A stretch of DNA of 64,000 nt from Gammaproteobacteria bacterium (GTDB taxonomy: Bacteria > Pseudomonadota > Gammaproteobacteria > Eutrophobiales > Eutrophobiaceae), in assembly GCA_016193395.1 (NCBI GenBank), contig JACPSH010000002.1, positions 62,001 through 126,000 on the forward strand, given 5' to 3'. Of this stretch, positions 51,427 through 61,281 are shown one piece after another. The notes below the pieces were generated by a model. It made no database searches, was not told the DNA's origin, and worked only from the letters and a program-made list of their open reading frames with translations. The position numbers and the translations under genes were made by a program. Positions within the stretch are counted from its first letter, which is position 1; each line of letters starts with the position of its first letter.

Positions 51427-51502
51427 GCCCCGGTAGCTCAGGGGATAGAGCAATCGCCTCCTAAGCGGTAGGTCGGCGGTTCGAGTCCGCCCCGGGGCGC
51501 CA
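51427..51502 (+). tRNA. tRNA-Arg (CCT anticodon)
   Basis: A 76-base tRNA with encoded CCA. The acceptor stem is GCCCCGG/CCGGGGC, the D arm GCTC...GAGC, the anticodon stem ATCGC/GCGGT with loop CTCCTAA (anticodon CCT, reading AGG), and the T arm GGCGG-TTCGAGT-CCGCC. It is 13 bases downstream of a hairpin-array repeat. Confidence 0.96.
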
Positions 51503-51589
51503 TTTCAACAGTTCAGTAGCGTCGAATACCTCACTCAACCCGCAACGTTGGCTCACCAGTCAACATGACGGCGTCCAGGTTGTACCGCC

Positions 51590-53728
51590 TCAAACCTTGC
51601 TGACTGGAAATCCCCGGTCCCGCATCAGCGCATCGGTATCGACATCGCGGCCGCGGAAGCGGCGGAAGGCTTCATCTGGGGGGATGGAATTGCCGACACT
51701 CATGATGGTGTCGTATAGCCGCTTCGCCACGTCCTTGTCATAGAGTCCGCCCGGCGCTTCCTTGAAGGCTTCGATCGCATCGGCGGTGAGCGTATCCGCC
51801 CAGATGTAATTGAAGTAGCCGGCGGAGTAGCCGTCGCCCGCGAAGATGTGGCCGAACTGCGTCGGGCGGTGGCGCATGACGATTTCGCCCGGACAACCGA
51901 TCTCCGTCAGGCACTGCTTCTCGAATGCGCCCGCATCGATCGCCGGCTCGGCCGGGGCCAGGTGGACTTTCAAGTCGTAGATCGCCGAGGCGAGGTACTC
52001 GACTGTGGAGAATCCCTGGTTGAAGGTTCGTGCTTTCTCCAGCTTCGCCACGAGCTCGGCCGGGATCGGCTTGCCCATCTTGTAGTGCAGGGCAAAGCGG
52101 TTCAGCACCTCGGGCGTCGACAGCCAGTGCTCGTTGATTTGGCTCGGGAACTCGACGAAGTCGCGCTTGACGGCGGTACCGGCGAGTCCGGGGTAGCGCA
52201 CGTTCGACAGGAGGCCATGCAGCGCGTGGCCGAATTCGTGGAACATCGTGCGTGCATCATCCCAGGACACCAGCACCGGCTCGCCGGGCGCGCCCTTCAC
52301 GAAGTTCGAATTGTTGGAGACGATCGGCGTTACCTCATGCTGGAACCGCTCCTGCGTGCGGTAGGAATTCATCCAGGCCCCGGATCGTTTGCCGTCCCGC
52401 GCGTAAGGATCGAAGTACCAGAGGCCGACATGGGCGCCGCCACGGCGCACTTCGTAGACGACCATGTCGGGATGGTAGACGGGCACGCCCGTCACCGGCA
52501 CGAACTCGAGTCCGTAGACCTGCCCCGCTGCCCAGAACATGCCTTCGCGGAGCTTATCGAGCTGCAGGTAGGACTTCACCTCGTTCTGATCCAGATCGTA
52601 TTTCGCCTTGCGCACCTTCTCGGCGTAGTGGCGATAGTCCCAGGGTTCGATTTTCAGCCCGGCGCCCTCGCCATCCGCGATGGCCTGCATGTCGGCGACT
52701 TCCTCGCGGACGCGGGCCACTGCCGCCGGCCACACCTTCATCATCAGGTTCATGGCGGCGTCCGGCGTTCCGGCCATGCCGTCATCCGTGACCCAGTGCG
52801 CATGGGTCGGGAAGCCGAGGAGCTTCGCGCGTTCAGCACGCAATTGAAGAATCTTCGAGATATTGGACTTGTTGTCGCGTGTATCACCGTTATCGCCGCG
52901 CATGATCCACATGCGCCAGCCCTTCTCGCGCAGGTCGCGGCGCGCGGAATAGGTGATGAACGGCTCCATGGACGAGCGCGTGTTGGTGATCACCCATTTG
53001 CCGCTCATGCCCTTGGCATCGGCGCTGGCCGCGGCGGAGGCGCGCAGGCTCTCCGGCAGGCCTTCGAGATCGCTCTCGGAATCGAGTGTCAGGATGTAGG
53101 ACTCCTCATCCGCAAGCTGATTCTGCCGGAAGCTCGTGTAGAGGCTCGCGAGCTGCTTGTTGATTTCAGCGAGGCGTGCCTTGTAGGCCTTGCCCAGGCC
53201 GGCGCCCCGGCGCGCGAAGTAGCGGTAGACCACATCCATCAGCCGTTGCTGCTCGGCATCCAGACCGGCGCTCTCGCGCGCGTCGTACACCGACTTGATG
53301 CGTTCAAAGAGCGCCTCGTTCTGGACGATCTCGTCATCGAAGGCGGCGATCGCAGGCTCGAGTTCGGTTTCCACCTCGCTCATTCGATCGTCATTCATGG
53401 TCGCGGTGAAGATCGAATACAGCCGCTCGGCGCGGTCGTAGGCACGGCCGGCGTCCTGGTAGGCCGCGAGCGTGTTCCCGAATGTAGGCGCGACCTTGTT
53501 CTCGAAGATCCGCTTCAAATCGGCGCGCGCCATGTGCATCGCCTGGAGCACGCCCGGCTTGAAATGCGGAACCTCGATACGGTCAAAGGGCGGCACGCCG
53601 CCGTACGGTCCGGTCCATGCCATGGTCACCGGGTTGGCGGATCCGTCAGCGGCGCCGAAGACAGGCCGGCGAACGCCGGTCAGTGCCGCAGCAGCGGCCG
53701 TCGTTTTCAGGAATGTGCGTCTGAGCAT
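51590..53728 (-). CDS. dcp: Exported M3-family peptidyl-dipeptidase (Dcp-like)
   Basis: A 712-residue zinc metallopeptidase of family M3: TMFHEFGHALHGLLSNVRYPGLAGTAVKRDFVEFPSQINEHWL with HExxH and the downstream Glu ligand region. Flanking segments LLGFPTHAHWVTDDGMAGT and VGLWYFDPYARDGKRSGAWMNSYRTQ are typical of peptidyl-dipeptidase Dcp. The N-terminus MLRRTFLKTTAAAAALTG carries a twin-arginine motif, so Tat export and a periplasmic role in peptide clipping are predicted. Confidence 0.92.
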   Translation of the reverse strand: MLRRTFLKTTAAAAALTGVRRPVFGAADGSANPVTMAWTGPYGGVPPFDRIEVPHFKPGVLQAMHMARADLKRIFENKVAPTFGNTLAAYQDAGRAYDRAERLYSIFTATMNDDRMSEVETELEPAIAAFDDEIVQNEALFERIKSVYDARESAGLDAEQQRLMDVVYRYFARRGAGLGKAYKARLAEINKQLASLYTSFRQNQLADEESYILTLDSESDLEGLPESLRASAAASADAKGMSGKWVITNTRSSMEPFITYSARRDLREKGWRMWIMRGDNGDTRDNKSNISKILQLRAERAKLLGFPTHAHWVTDDGMAGTPDAAMNLMMKVWPAAVARVREEVADMQAIADGEGAGLKIEPWDYRHYAEKVRKAKYDLDQNEVKSYLQLDKLREGMFWAAGQVYGLEFVPVTGVPVYHPDMVVYEVRRGGAHVGLWYFDPYARDGKRSGAWMNSYRTQERFQHEVTPIVSNNSNFVKGAPGEPVLVSWDDARTMFHEFGHALHGLLSNVRYPGLAGTAVKRDFVEFPSQINEHWLSTPEVLNRFALHYKMGKPIPAELVAKLEKARTFNQGFSTVEYLASAIYDLKVHLAPAEPAIDAGAFEKQCLTEIGCPGEIVMRHRPTQFGHIFAGDGYSAGYFNYIWADTLTADAIEAFKEAPGGLYDKDVAKRLYDTIMSVGNSIPPDEAFRRFRGRDVDTDALMRDRGFPVSKV

Positions 53729-53801
53729 GGGGACTCACCGCTCCTGAATGATTGGGCGGTCTTCAGAACCCGGCACCAGGCGGCTCCGGGACGATACGTC
53801 T

Positions 53802-55094
53802 TCAAACATCCTGAGACATCTTTTCCGTGGTGGCCGAAAGACGGTGGATAAGGGTACGGAGAAACACCTTGAGGAAGCGCACCTGGCAGTTGAGGGACAC
53901 CTGCGAGATCACGGTGGAGTTGATCTTGAGGAGCGCGGTGTCTTCCTGCGCGGCGATTGTCGCGGTGCGCTTGGTCTTGGCGAGATAACCCATCTCGCCG
54001 AAGCAGTCGCCGGTGGTCAGCGTGCGGATCACCTTCCTGCCCTTCTTCACCGCAACCTTTCCGGACACAATAATATAGAAGCAGTCGTCGAGATCGCCCT
54101 CGACGATGATGTCCTCGCCGCGCGTGTAGTCGGTCCAGGTCGCCGCGCGGATGATTTCCCAAATCTCCGAATCCGGGAAACCGAGGAAGAATTCCAGCTT
54201 CTTCACCGAGTTGAATTTCTCCTCGATGGAGATGTCCTGCTCCGGGCGCTCGAGGGATTCGAAGGCCTTGCTCAGATCAGCGGCGAGATCGAGCCCCATC
54301 TGGTAGCGATCCTCGAGCTTCTTGGCCGTGGCCTTGCGCACGATGGGCTCGAGTACTTCGGGCAAATCGGCGCGCATGTCGCGCAGCGGCGGCGCCTCCT
54401 CGTTCAGGATGCGGTTCACCAACCGCGAGAAATTCTCCGCGGCGAAGGGATGCTTACCGGTCAGCATCTCGTACATCACGAGCCCAAGCGAGAACAGGTC
54501 GGTCTGCGTGCCCACCGATTCCTCGCGCAACTGCTCCGGCGACATGTACTTGGGGGAACCCATCATCCCGGCATGTTGCGTCGTTGTGGAGTCGGGCTTG
54601 TTGATGTGGGCGATGCTGAAGTCCGCGATCTTGACGTCGATGTCCTTGGTCACCAGCAGGTTGGAAGGCTTGATGTCGCGGTGGACCACGCCCTGCCGGT
54701 GCGCGTAGTCGAGGGCCTTGGCGCACTTGAAGATGATCTCGACCACCTTCTCTACCGGCAGCAGGTTATTCGGGCGCGTGTAGGTCTTCAGCGTCTCCCC
54801 GCCCTCGATGTACTCCATGACGATGTAGCAGGTCTCTTCGTCCGCCCCGGCGTCGAAGATGCTGATGATGTTCGGGTGTGCCAGCTTGCCGGCGGTGTGT
54901 GCTTCGTTGAAGAACATCTTCCGGTACCGGGCGCCGGATTCTTTGTCGTTCAATGTATCCGCCAGCGCCACTTTGATCGCGACGGGCCGGTCGATGTACG
55001 GGTCATGGCCGAGGTAGACGATGCCCATGCTGCCCCGGCTGATCTCGTTGCGGACTTCGTATTTTCCCAGTCTCTCGGGAGCTTCGTTCGTCAT
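53802..55094 (-). CDS. Serine/threonine kinase fused to a cyclic-nucleotide-binding domain (paralogue 1)
   Basis: A 430-residue protein. Kinase domain (about 10-290): glycine loop ISRGSMGIVY, K41 in VAIK, E64, HRD at 138-140 with DIKPSN, and a metal-binding loop with DFS (158-160) in place of the usual DFG; SPEQ replaces APE. CNBD (about 300-420): DDCFYIIVSGKVAV and TTGDCFGEMGYLAKTKRTATI, the phosphate-binding cassette. Cyclic nucleotide control of a Hanks-type kinase on one chain is suggested. Its catalytic Asp and Lys remain, so it may be active. ATG 55094 is chosen over GTG 55103. Confidence 0.9.
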   Translation of the reverse strand: MTNEAPERLGKYEVRNEISRGSMGIVYLGHDPYIDRPVAIKVALADTLNDKESGARYRKMFFNEAHTAGKLAHPNIISIFDAGADEETCYIVMEYIEGGETLKTYTRPNNLLPVEKVVEIIFKCAKALDYAHRQGVVHRDIKPSNLLVTKDIDVKIADFSIAHINKPDSTTTQHAGMMGSPKYMSPEQLREESVGTQTDLFSLGLVMYEMLTGKHPFAAENFSRLVNRILNEEAPPLRDMRADLPEVLEPIVRKATAKKLEDRYQMGLDLAADLSKAFESLERPEQDISIEEKFNSVKKLEFFLGFPDSEIWEIIRAATWTDYTRGEDIIVEGDLDDCFYIIVSGKVAVKKGRKVIRTLTTGDCFGEMGYLAKTKRTATIAAQEDTALLKINSTVISQVSLNCQVRFLKVFLRTLIHRLSATTEKMSQDV

Positions 55095-55138
55095 AACCGG
55101 CACTGGCGTGAATTACTCATGAATTTCGAGTCGAGAAG

Positions 55139-55244
55139 CGGACGGGTGGCATCGGGTACCGCCATCCGCGCGCAGCGGAAGGGACCCACTGGGGGATGGG
55201 CGAAGCGAGCACGGATGGCGGTACCCGATGACAGGACCCGGCCG
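55139..55244. repeat. Family C palindromic repeat, copy 3
   Basis: Outer arms CGGACGGGT and ACCCGGCCG, perfect inner arms CATCGGGTACCGCCATCCG and CGGATGGCGGTACCCGATG, and the core CGCGCAGCGGAAGGGACC...GCGAAGCGAGCA. 106 bases. It lies between the divergent kinase 1 and pgi genes, so it could influence their promoters. Confidence 0.85.
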
Positions 55245-55394
55245 CGTCAAGTCTGAATCTTTCATGAATAATCCGGGCTGAATAGGCGTGGAATGGTACT
55301 GGAATCATGCTGGTTTGGACAGCGCGGGCGGCCGCGCCCGTGACGCGCTGCGCACGGCGCCTCGCCTGGCAGGGGAATATGCAAGAATACCGTC

Positions 55395-56993
55395 ATGCCC
55401 GCCGCACGACCTCCGCAGCCGTCACGCCTGCCGCAATGGCGCGCCCTCGCGCAACATCACCGCGAGATCCGCAGGACGCACATGCGCGATCTGTTCGCGC
55501 GCGATCCGGATCGCGCCCGCCGTTTCACGCGGCACATCGGCGATCTTGTCGTGGACTTGTCCAAACACCGTTTCGCCGAAGAAACGCTGATCCTGCTGCT
55601 CGACCTGGCGCGCGCCGTACAGATGGAAGCGCGCATCCAGGAGATGTTCTCCGGCGCCGCCATCAATCTCTCCGAGCGGCGCCCGGTGTTGCACGTCGCG
55701 CTGCGCGCGCCGGCGGGCTCCACGCTTTGCGTGAACGGCACGGATGTCATGCCGGCGGTCCACGCGGAGCTGGGACGCATGCACGAACGGGTTCGGTCGC
55801 TCAACGCGGGTGAGAGGAAAGGCTGGACCGGGAGAAACATCGACACCGTCGTCAACATCGGCATCGGCGGATCGGATCTCGGGCCGCGCCTCGCCGTCGA
55901 GGCGTTGCGCGCACGCCGTGCGACCCGGCTCAAGGTACGCTTCGTCACCAATCTCGATGGCCGCGATCTGCACGGCGTGCTCGAAAAATGTGATCCGGAA
56001 ACGACGCTGTTCATCGTCGCTTCGAAATCCTTCACAACATTGGAAACGCTGACGAACGCGGACAGCGCGCGCGGCTGGCTGACGCAACGCGGCTGCCCGA
56101 CGCCGAACGCGCACTTCCTCGCGGTGACCTGCAATGACAAGGCGGCGCTGAAGTGGGGGATTGCGAAAGATCACGTCCACCTGATCTGGGACTGGGTCGG
56201 CGGGCGCTATTCGGTCTGGTCCGCGGTCGGTCTGCCGCTCGCGCTCGGGATTGGGCGCGCCGGATTCCAGGAATTTCTCGACGGCGCGCACGCCATGGAC
56301 CGTCATTTCCAGCAATCCCCGCTGGATGGGAACGTGCCGGTGCTGCTTGCGTTGCTGGATGTCTGGTACTCGGATTTTTACCGGGCCGCGACGCGCGCGG
56401 TGATCCCCTACGACCAGCGCCTGCGGCTGCTGCCGGATTATCTCGGCCAGCTCGTCATGGAAAGCAACGGCAAGCGGGTGGATCGGCATGGCCGTGCGGT
56501 GCGACAGGGGACCTCGCCCGTGGTCTGGGGCGCGCTCGGCACAAATTCGCAGCATGCCTTCTTCCAGTTGCTACACCAGGGCACGCAGTTGATACCGATC
56601 GAATTCCTGCTGCCCCTGAAGGCGGACGGGGACGAGCGCCATCAACTCCGCCTCGTCGCGAGTGGCCTCGCGCAAAGCAAGGCACTGATGGCCGGCCGGA
56701 AAGGACGGGAACACCGGCACTTCCCCGGCAACCAGCCGAGCACGACCATCCTCTATCCGGATCTCACGCCGTTCACGCTGGGCGCGCTGCTTGCACTGTA
56801 CGAGCACCGCACCTTCGCGGAGGCCGTGCTTTGGGGCATCAATGCCTTCGACCAGTGGGGTGTTGAGCTCGGCAAACAGCTCACGACGGAACTGGTGAGC
56901 CAACTGGAAGGCGGCCTGGCCGCCGCGCACGATTCCTCGACCGCCTCACTGCTGGATCTCTACCGAAAACGCAACACCACCCGCCAAGGCTGA
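55395..56993 (+). CDS. pgi: Glucose-6-phosphate isomerase
   Basis: Interconverts glucose-6-phosphate and fructose-6-phosphate in the cytoplasm. At 532 residues it is of the longer E. coli-like type. Landmarks: VVNIGIGGSDLGPRLAVEAL, FIVASKSFTTLETLTNA, DWVGGRYSVWSAVGLPLAL (sugar-phosphate loop), LPDYLGQLVMESNGKRVDR (with catalytic Glu), WGALGTNSQHAFFQLLHQGTQ and the C-terminal GINAFDQWGVELGKQL with the catalytic Lys. ATG 55395 is taken as start. It is flanked by the two minus-strand kinase genes. Confidence 0.96.
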   Translation: MPAARPPQPSRLPQWRALAQHHREIRRTHMRDLFARDPDRARRFTRHIGDLVVDLSKHRFAEETLILLLDLARAVQMEARIQEMFSGAAINLSERRPVLHVALRAPAGSTLCVNGTDVMPAVHAELGRMHERVRSLNAGERKGWTGRNIDTVVNIGIGGSDLGPRLAVEALRARRATRLKVRFVTNLDGRDLHGVLEKCDPETTLFIVASKSFTTLETLTNADSARGWLTQRGCPTPNAHFLAVTCNDKAALKWGIAKDHVHLIWDWVGGRYSVWSAVGLPLALGIGRAGFQEFLDGAHAMDRHFQQSPLDGNVPVLLALLDVWYSDFYRAATRAVIPYDQRLRLLPDYLGQLVMESNGKRVDRHGRAVRQGTSPVVWGALGTNSQHAFFQLLHQGTQLIPIEFLLPLKADGDERHQLRLVASGLAQSKALMAGRKGREHRHFPGNQPSTTILYPDLTPFTLGALLALYEHRTFAEAVLWGINAFDQWGVELGKQLTTELVSQLEGGLAAAHDSSTASLLDLYRKRNTTRQG

Positions 56994-57058
56994 GTAATTC
57001 CACAAGGACAGAGCGCCGGGTGCTCGTGCCGCTTCCAGCACATCGTAAGGCCGCCCAT

Positions 57059-57152
57059 CCGGTAGTGCCGCTGCGGACACGCCGTGTATACATCCCTGTA
57101 AGCTCGCGTTCGGCTATCCCTGGCCTCCCACGGTCCGCCGCGGCACTACCGG
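57059..57152. repeat. Family D inverted repeat
   Basis: A 94-base element with 20-base ends CCGGTAGTGCCGCTGCGGAC and GTCCGCCGCGGCACTACCGG (19 of 20 paired) around GTGTATACATCCCTGTAAGCTCG. It sits 3' of pgi. Only one complete copy is seen in the window; a small GTATGG/CCATAC hairpin with the same CAGGGAT core occurs in the element at 47313-47475. Confidence 0.7.
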
Positions 57153-57218
57153 ACCGGCGGCTCGGCTGCGCATGAGTACCGCGGGGCGGGTCGGCTGGAT
57201 TCATGCGGCGGCGCTGAA

Positions 57219-57302
57219 CGGACGGGTGGCATCGGGTACCTCTGCTCCGCGCGCAGAGTGGAACGAACACCCGGCGATCCGCCAAGCCTCGCGAAGCGAG
57301 TG
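57219..57302. repeat. Family C palindromic repeat, copy 4, right arm missing
   Basis: Left arm CGGACGGGTGGCATCGGGTACC is intact, followed by the core CCGCGCGCAGAGTGGAACG and then CCTCGCGAAGCGAG. The right outer arm is missing. It stops next to the TAA of kinase 2 (57303-57305), so kinase 2 ends where the element begins or vice versa. Confidence 0.65.
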
Positions 57303-58601
57303 TTAATTGGACGGCGCGGCCGCCATGACGGTGGTGGAGGACAGGCGCTTGACCAGCGTCCGCAGGAATACGCGGCTGAAGCGTAACTGGCAGTCGACCG
57401 ATACTTGCTCGATCAGGGTCGAGTTGAGCTTCATGAGATCCACCGGCTCTGTTGCCACGATCGTCGCCGTGCGCTCGGCCTTGGACAGGTAACCCATTTC
57501 GCCGAAACAGTCCCCGGCGACCAGCTGGCCGATCGCGCGCGAGCCCTTACGCACCTCGACCCTGCCGCTGACAATAATAAAGAAGGAATCGTCAATATCG
57601 CCCTCAGTGATGATGCCAGCGCCAGGGTTGAACTTCTGCCACGTGCAAGCATGGACGATTTCCCAGATCTCCGAGTCCATGAAGTCCCGGAAAAAGTCGA
57701 GCTTCTTGATTGCATTGAATTTCTCTTCCGCTTCGATGTCCTCCTCGTGCTGTTCCAGATAATCGAATGCCAGGCTGAGGTCGGCCGCCATGTTCAGTCC
57801 CATCTTGTAGCGTTTCTCCGGGTTCTTCTGCAGCGCGTGATGGATGATCTTCTCGAGGATGTCCGGCAGGTCCGAGCGATGGGTCTTCAGCAGCGGCTGC
57901 TTCTCATTGATGATCTTGTGGATGAGGCGGGAAAAGCTGTCCGCGATGAATGGATGCTTCCCGGTCAGCATTTCGTACATGACGATGCCGAGCGAAAAGA
58001 GATCGGTCTGGTTGGTGATGCTGTCCTCCTGCACCTGTTCCGGCGACATGTACCGGGGCGAGCCCACAAAGCCCATGGGCATGGTGTGCGTGGAGGTGTC
58101 CGAGCCGATGATGTGGGCAATGCTGAAATCACCGATCTTCACGTCCCGCGTCGGGGTGATCAGGATATTGGTCGGCTTGATGTCGCGATGGACCACGCCC
58201 TGGCGGTGGGCATAGTCGAGCGCTTTGGCGCACTTGAAGATGATCTCGACCACCTGGTGGATCGGCAGGAGGTTGTCCTGCTTGCAGTGGGTCTTCAGGG
58301 TCTCCCCGTCCTGCACCAGCTCCATGACGATGTAGCAGTCCTCGCCATCGGCGCCCGCGTCCAGGATTTCGAGGATGTTGGGGTGGCGCAGCTTGCCCGC
58401 GGTATGCGCCTCGTTGAAAAACATCTTGCGGTAGCGGGCGCCCGACTCCTTGTCCTTCAGCGAATCCGCCAGGGCGACCTTGACGGCCACAGGCCGATCC
58501 GCAAACGGATCGTACCCTTCGTATACGATCCCCATGCTGCCCCGCCCCACCTGCCGGCGGATGTCGTATTTGCCTATCTTGTCAGGAGCCAGGGTGCTCA
58601 T
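57303..58601 (-). CDS. Serine/threonine kinase fused to a cyclic-nucleotide-binding domain (paralogue 2)
   Basis: A 432-residue paralogue of the protein at 53802-55094, aligned by eye without gaps through the kinase core: VGRGSMGIVY, K41 in VAVK, HRDIKPTN at 138-145, and DFS again at 158-160, with SPEQ. The CNBD is SFFIIVSGRVEV, VAGDCFGEMGYLSKAERTATI. The same substitutions in both copies suggest that DFS is functional and inherited. It lies downstream of pgi on the other strand and upstream of the phosphonate genes. Confidence 0.9.
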   Translation of the reverse strand: MSTLAPDKIGKYDIRRQVGRGSMGIVYEGYDPFADRPVAVKVALADSLKDKESGARYRKMFFNEAHTAGKLRHPNILEILDAGADGEDCYIVMELVQDGETLKTHCKQDNLLPIHQVVEIIFKCAKALDYAHRQGVVHRDIKPTNILITPTRDVKIGDFSIAHIIGSDTSTHTMPMGFVGSPRYMSPEQVQEDSITNQTDLFSLGIVMYEMLTGKHPFIADSFSRLIHKIINEKQPLLKTHRSDLPDILEKIIHHALQKNPEKRYKMGLNMAADLSLAFDYLEQHEEDIEAEEKFNAIKKLDFFRDFMDSEIWEIVHACTWQKFNPGAGIITEGDIDDSFFIIVSGRVEVRKGSRAIGQLVAGDCFGEMGYLSKAERTATIVATEPVDLMKLNSTLIEQVSVDCQLRFSRVFLRTLVKRLSSTTVMAAAPSN

Positions 58602-58868
58602 AGTTCAGTGCGGAGTGGTGTCCGGACGGACTTCAGAACCCATATCAAGTTCGCGACTAAATCAGGTTAAAATCAATCAGTTACTTTTCAATACTACAGA
58701 AATCCCTGGAGCCATGATAGTCACAGCTGGACGCACAAGGCACTTCCTCAAAGGTCGAACTGTGACGTGGAGCCGGATCGAACCACGCTCCCGGCAACGG
58801 GCCCGCGGGCAGCGGTTCGCTATACTGGCGCGTCGCGAATCGATCCCCGTCACTCGTCCCGCAAGCAG

Positions 58869-59618
58869 ATGAAAGTCGTCATTCTCGCCGCCGGAGTGGG
58901 CGAACGGCTCGCCGATGCCGCCGGCGGCAAGCCCAAGTGTCTGCTGGAGTTCGGCGGGTGTACCCTGCTTGAGCGGCACCTGCGCGTTCTGGACAGGCTG
59001 GACCCGGCGGACATCACGATCGTGACGGGTTTCCGGCAGGAGCTGATCCAGGCGGCGGTCGCAAACATCGGCCTGAGGATGCCTGTCAACACCATCATCA
59101 ATCCCGATTTCCGGCTCGGCAGCATCGTCAGCCTCTGGTGCGCGAGGCCGGTGCTGGAAAGCGGGGACGATGTCGTCGTGATGGACGCGGACGTGCTTTA
59201 CGATCCGTCCGTGTTGCAGAGGCTGTTCGAAACGCAATATGCCAACTGCTTTCTGCTCGATCGCGATTTCGAGCCGGGCGAAGAGCCGGTCAAAGTATGC
59301 TTGCGCGGCGGGCGTATAGTGGAATTCCGCAAACAGCTGGCGCCCGACCTGGAATACGACGCGCAGGGGGAATCCGTGGGCTTCTTCCGCTTCGATCGGG
59401 GCACAGCGCGCGCGCTCGCGGCGCGGGCCACGCACTATGTCGACGGCGGGCGCAGCGATGCCCCTTACGAAGAGGCGATCCGCGATCTCGTGCTCCGCGA
59501 ACCGGAGGCGTTCGGCTGCGAGGACGTAACCGGTCTCCCCTGGATCGAAATCGATTTCCCGCAGGATATCGAATGCGCGCGCGCCGGGATACTGCCGCGG
59601 ATCTCCATGGAAATCTGA
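58869..59618 (+). CDS. Sugar/choline-type nucleotidyltransferase
   Basis: A 249-residue NTP-transferase: MKVVILAAGVGERLADAAGGKPKCLLEFGG (NTP-binding loop GxGxR-like and PK), TIVTGFRQELI, VVVMDADVLYD (metal Asp pair) and VDGGRSDAPYEEAIRDLV. Such enzymes make CDP- or other NDP-activated small phosphates. It starts a three-gene run with PEP mutase and phosphonopyruvate decarboxylase, with no gap to the next gene, so a cytidylyltransferase acting on a phosphonate or its alcohol is plausible. Confidence 0.82.
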   Translation: MKVVILAAGVGERLADAAGGKPKCLLEFGGCTLLERHLRVLDRLDPADITIVTGFRQELIQAAVANIGLRMPVNTIINPDFRLGSIVSLWCARPVLESGDDVVVMDADVLYDPSVLQRLFETQYANCFLLDRDFEPGEEPVKVCLRGGRIVEFRKQLAPDLEYDAQGESVGFFRFDRGTARALAARATHYVDGGRSDAPYEEAIRDLVLREPEAFGCEDVTGLPWIEIDFPQDIECARAGILPRISMEI

Positions 59619-61274
59619 ATGGCCACACAACCCTCGCGCGTTCACCAGGACGGCTCCAAGTGCCGGCGGCTGCGCGCGTTGCTCGCCTCGCCGCGGCTGG
59701 AATTCATACTCGAGGCCCACAACGGCATATCCGCGCGCATCGTCGAGGAGGCGGGCTTCCGGGGGATATGGGCCAGCGGGCTGGCGCTGTCCGCGCAATT
59801 CGGGGTGCGCGACAACAACGAGGCGAGCTGGACGCAGCTCGTGGATATGCTCGAATTCATGTCCGATGTCACGACCATCCCGATCCTGCTCGACGGCGAT
59901 ACCGGCTACGGCAATTTCAACAACATGCGGCGCCTGGTGCGCAAGCTCGAGCAGCGCCACATCGCCGGCGTCTGCATTGAAGACAAGCAATTCCCAAAGA
60001 CGAACAGCTTCATCGACGGCGAGCGCCAGCCGCTCGCGGACATCGACGAATTCTGCGGCAAGATCAAGGCTGGCAAGGACAGTCAGCAGGACGACGACTT
60101 CTGCATCATCGCCCGGGTGGAGGCGCTGATCGCAGGTTGGGGATTGACGGAGGCCCTGCGGCGGGCCGAGGCCTATCGCCTGGCGGGGGCGGACGGCATC
60201 CTCATCCACAGCAAGCTGTCGCGCCCCGACGAGATCCTGGAGTTCGCCGAGGAATGGGCCGGCCGCGCGCCCGTCGTCATCGTCCCGACGAAGTACTACA
60301 GCACGCCAGTGGATGTCTTCCGCAAGGCCGGAATCAGCATGGTGATCTGGGCCAACCACATGATCCGCGCGTCGATCGCCGCGTTCGAGCGCGTCAGCCG
60401 CCGCATCCTCGAAGATCAATCGGTGTCCGGTATCGAGGATCAGATCGCGCCAATCGAGCGGGTCTTCACCCTTCAGGGCGCCGATGAACTGAGCCGCGCC
60501 CAAGCCCGCTATCTCGGCAACCACGGCAAGACGCACGCCATCGTGCTGGCCGCGAGCCGTGGCAATGCGCTGCATGAACTCACCGAGACCCGCCCCAAGG
60601 TCATGCTCAAGATCGGCGGCAGGCCGCTCCTCGATCGGCTCGCGGAGGAATTCAGGCGCCAGTCAGTCGGCCGGATCATCGTGGTGGTCGGCTACCGGGC
60701 CGAAGCCATCAACACCAGCGGCATCGAAAAGCGCGTCAACGAGTCCTTCGCCACGACCGGGGAACTGGCGTCGCTCGCCTGCGCCGAGGACGCGCTCGAC
60801 GGGGACATGGTTATCCTCTACGGCGATCTGCTGTTCCGCGGCTACATCCTGCGGGATCTGCTGGACAGCGAAGCGGAACTGACCGTCACCGTGGACTCCG
60901 CGCTGCAAGGCAGCCGCAAGAGTGGAGCGCCGGACTTCGCCTATTGCACGCGCCCGGATGAACGATCGCTGTTCCGGGAGACGGTGCGGCTGCTGCACAT
61001 TGCGGAACTGGGCGCAACGCCGAAGCTGCAATCCCCGTCCGGCCGCTGGATCGGCATGCTCCGCGCCCGCGGCGAGGGCGCACGCTGGATCCGCGACGCC
61101 CTGGCGGCACTGCGGCAACGGAACGATTTCGCCAGATTGACGATCCCTGACCTGATCAATTTCCTGGTGGATTCCGGGAAACCAGTGCAGGTGCATTACA
61201 TCCACGGACACTGGCTGGACGTCAATTCGCTCGACGACATCGATCGCGCCGGCGACTTCACCCACGGACAGTGA
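59619..61274 (+). CDS. Phosphoenolpyruvate mutase fused to nucleotidyltransferase
   Basis: A 551-residue bifunctional protein. Residues 1-290 are PEP mutase, which makes the C-P bond of phosphonates: [47 protein letters not shown] and the diagnostic [11 protein letters not shown] loop. Residues about 305-550 are a second NTP transferase with [40 protein letters not shown] and [11 protein letters not shown]. The fusion implies that the product is later nucleotide-activated. It starts immediately after the preceding gene stop. Confidence 0.93.
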   Translation: MATQPSRVHQDGSKCRRLRALLASPRLEFILEAHNGISARIVEEAGFRGIWASGLALSAQFGVRDNNEASWTQLVDMLEFMSDVTTIPILLDGDTGYGNFNNMRRLVRKLEQRHIAGVCIEDKQFPKTNSFIDGERQPLADIDEFCGKIKAGKDSQQDDDFCIIARVEALIAGWGLTEALRRAEAYRLAGADGILIHSKLSRPDEILEFAEEWAGRAPVVIVPTKYYSTPVDVFRKAGISMVIWANHMIRASIAAFERVSRRILEDQSVSGIEDQIAPIERVFTLQGADELSRAQARYLGNHGKTHAIVLAASRGNALHELTETRPKVMLKIGGRPLLDRLAEEFRRQSVGRIIVVVGYRAEAINTSGIEKRVNESFATTGELASLACAEDALDGDMVILYGDLLFRGYILRDLLDSEAELTVTVDSALQGSRKSGAPDFAYCTRPDERSLFRETVRLLHIAELGATPKLQSPSGRWIGMLRARGEGARWIRDALAALRQRNDFARLTIPDLINFLVDSGKPVQVHYIHGHWLDVNSLDDIDRAGDFTHGQ

Positions 61275-61281
61275 TTCTGCC

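Noticed and set aside
51848-53851. 667-codon plus-strand reading frame opposite the Dcp peptidase gene
   Set aside because: Composition is of a shadow frame (Arg/His/Ala/Gly-rich without domains), and dcp on the other strand is fully supported by motifs.
53748-55256. Long plus-strand reading frame opposite kinase 1
   Set aside because: Shadow of the kinase-CNBD gene; the same pattern appears opposite kinase 2 (57405-58670), as expected when both paralogues cast the same shadow.
58677-60575. 632-codon minus-strand frame opposite the phosphonate genes
   Set aside because: The plus strand carries PEP mutase and NTP transferase with diagnostic motifs; the minus frame has no protein-like features.
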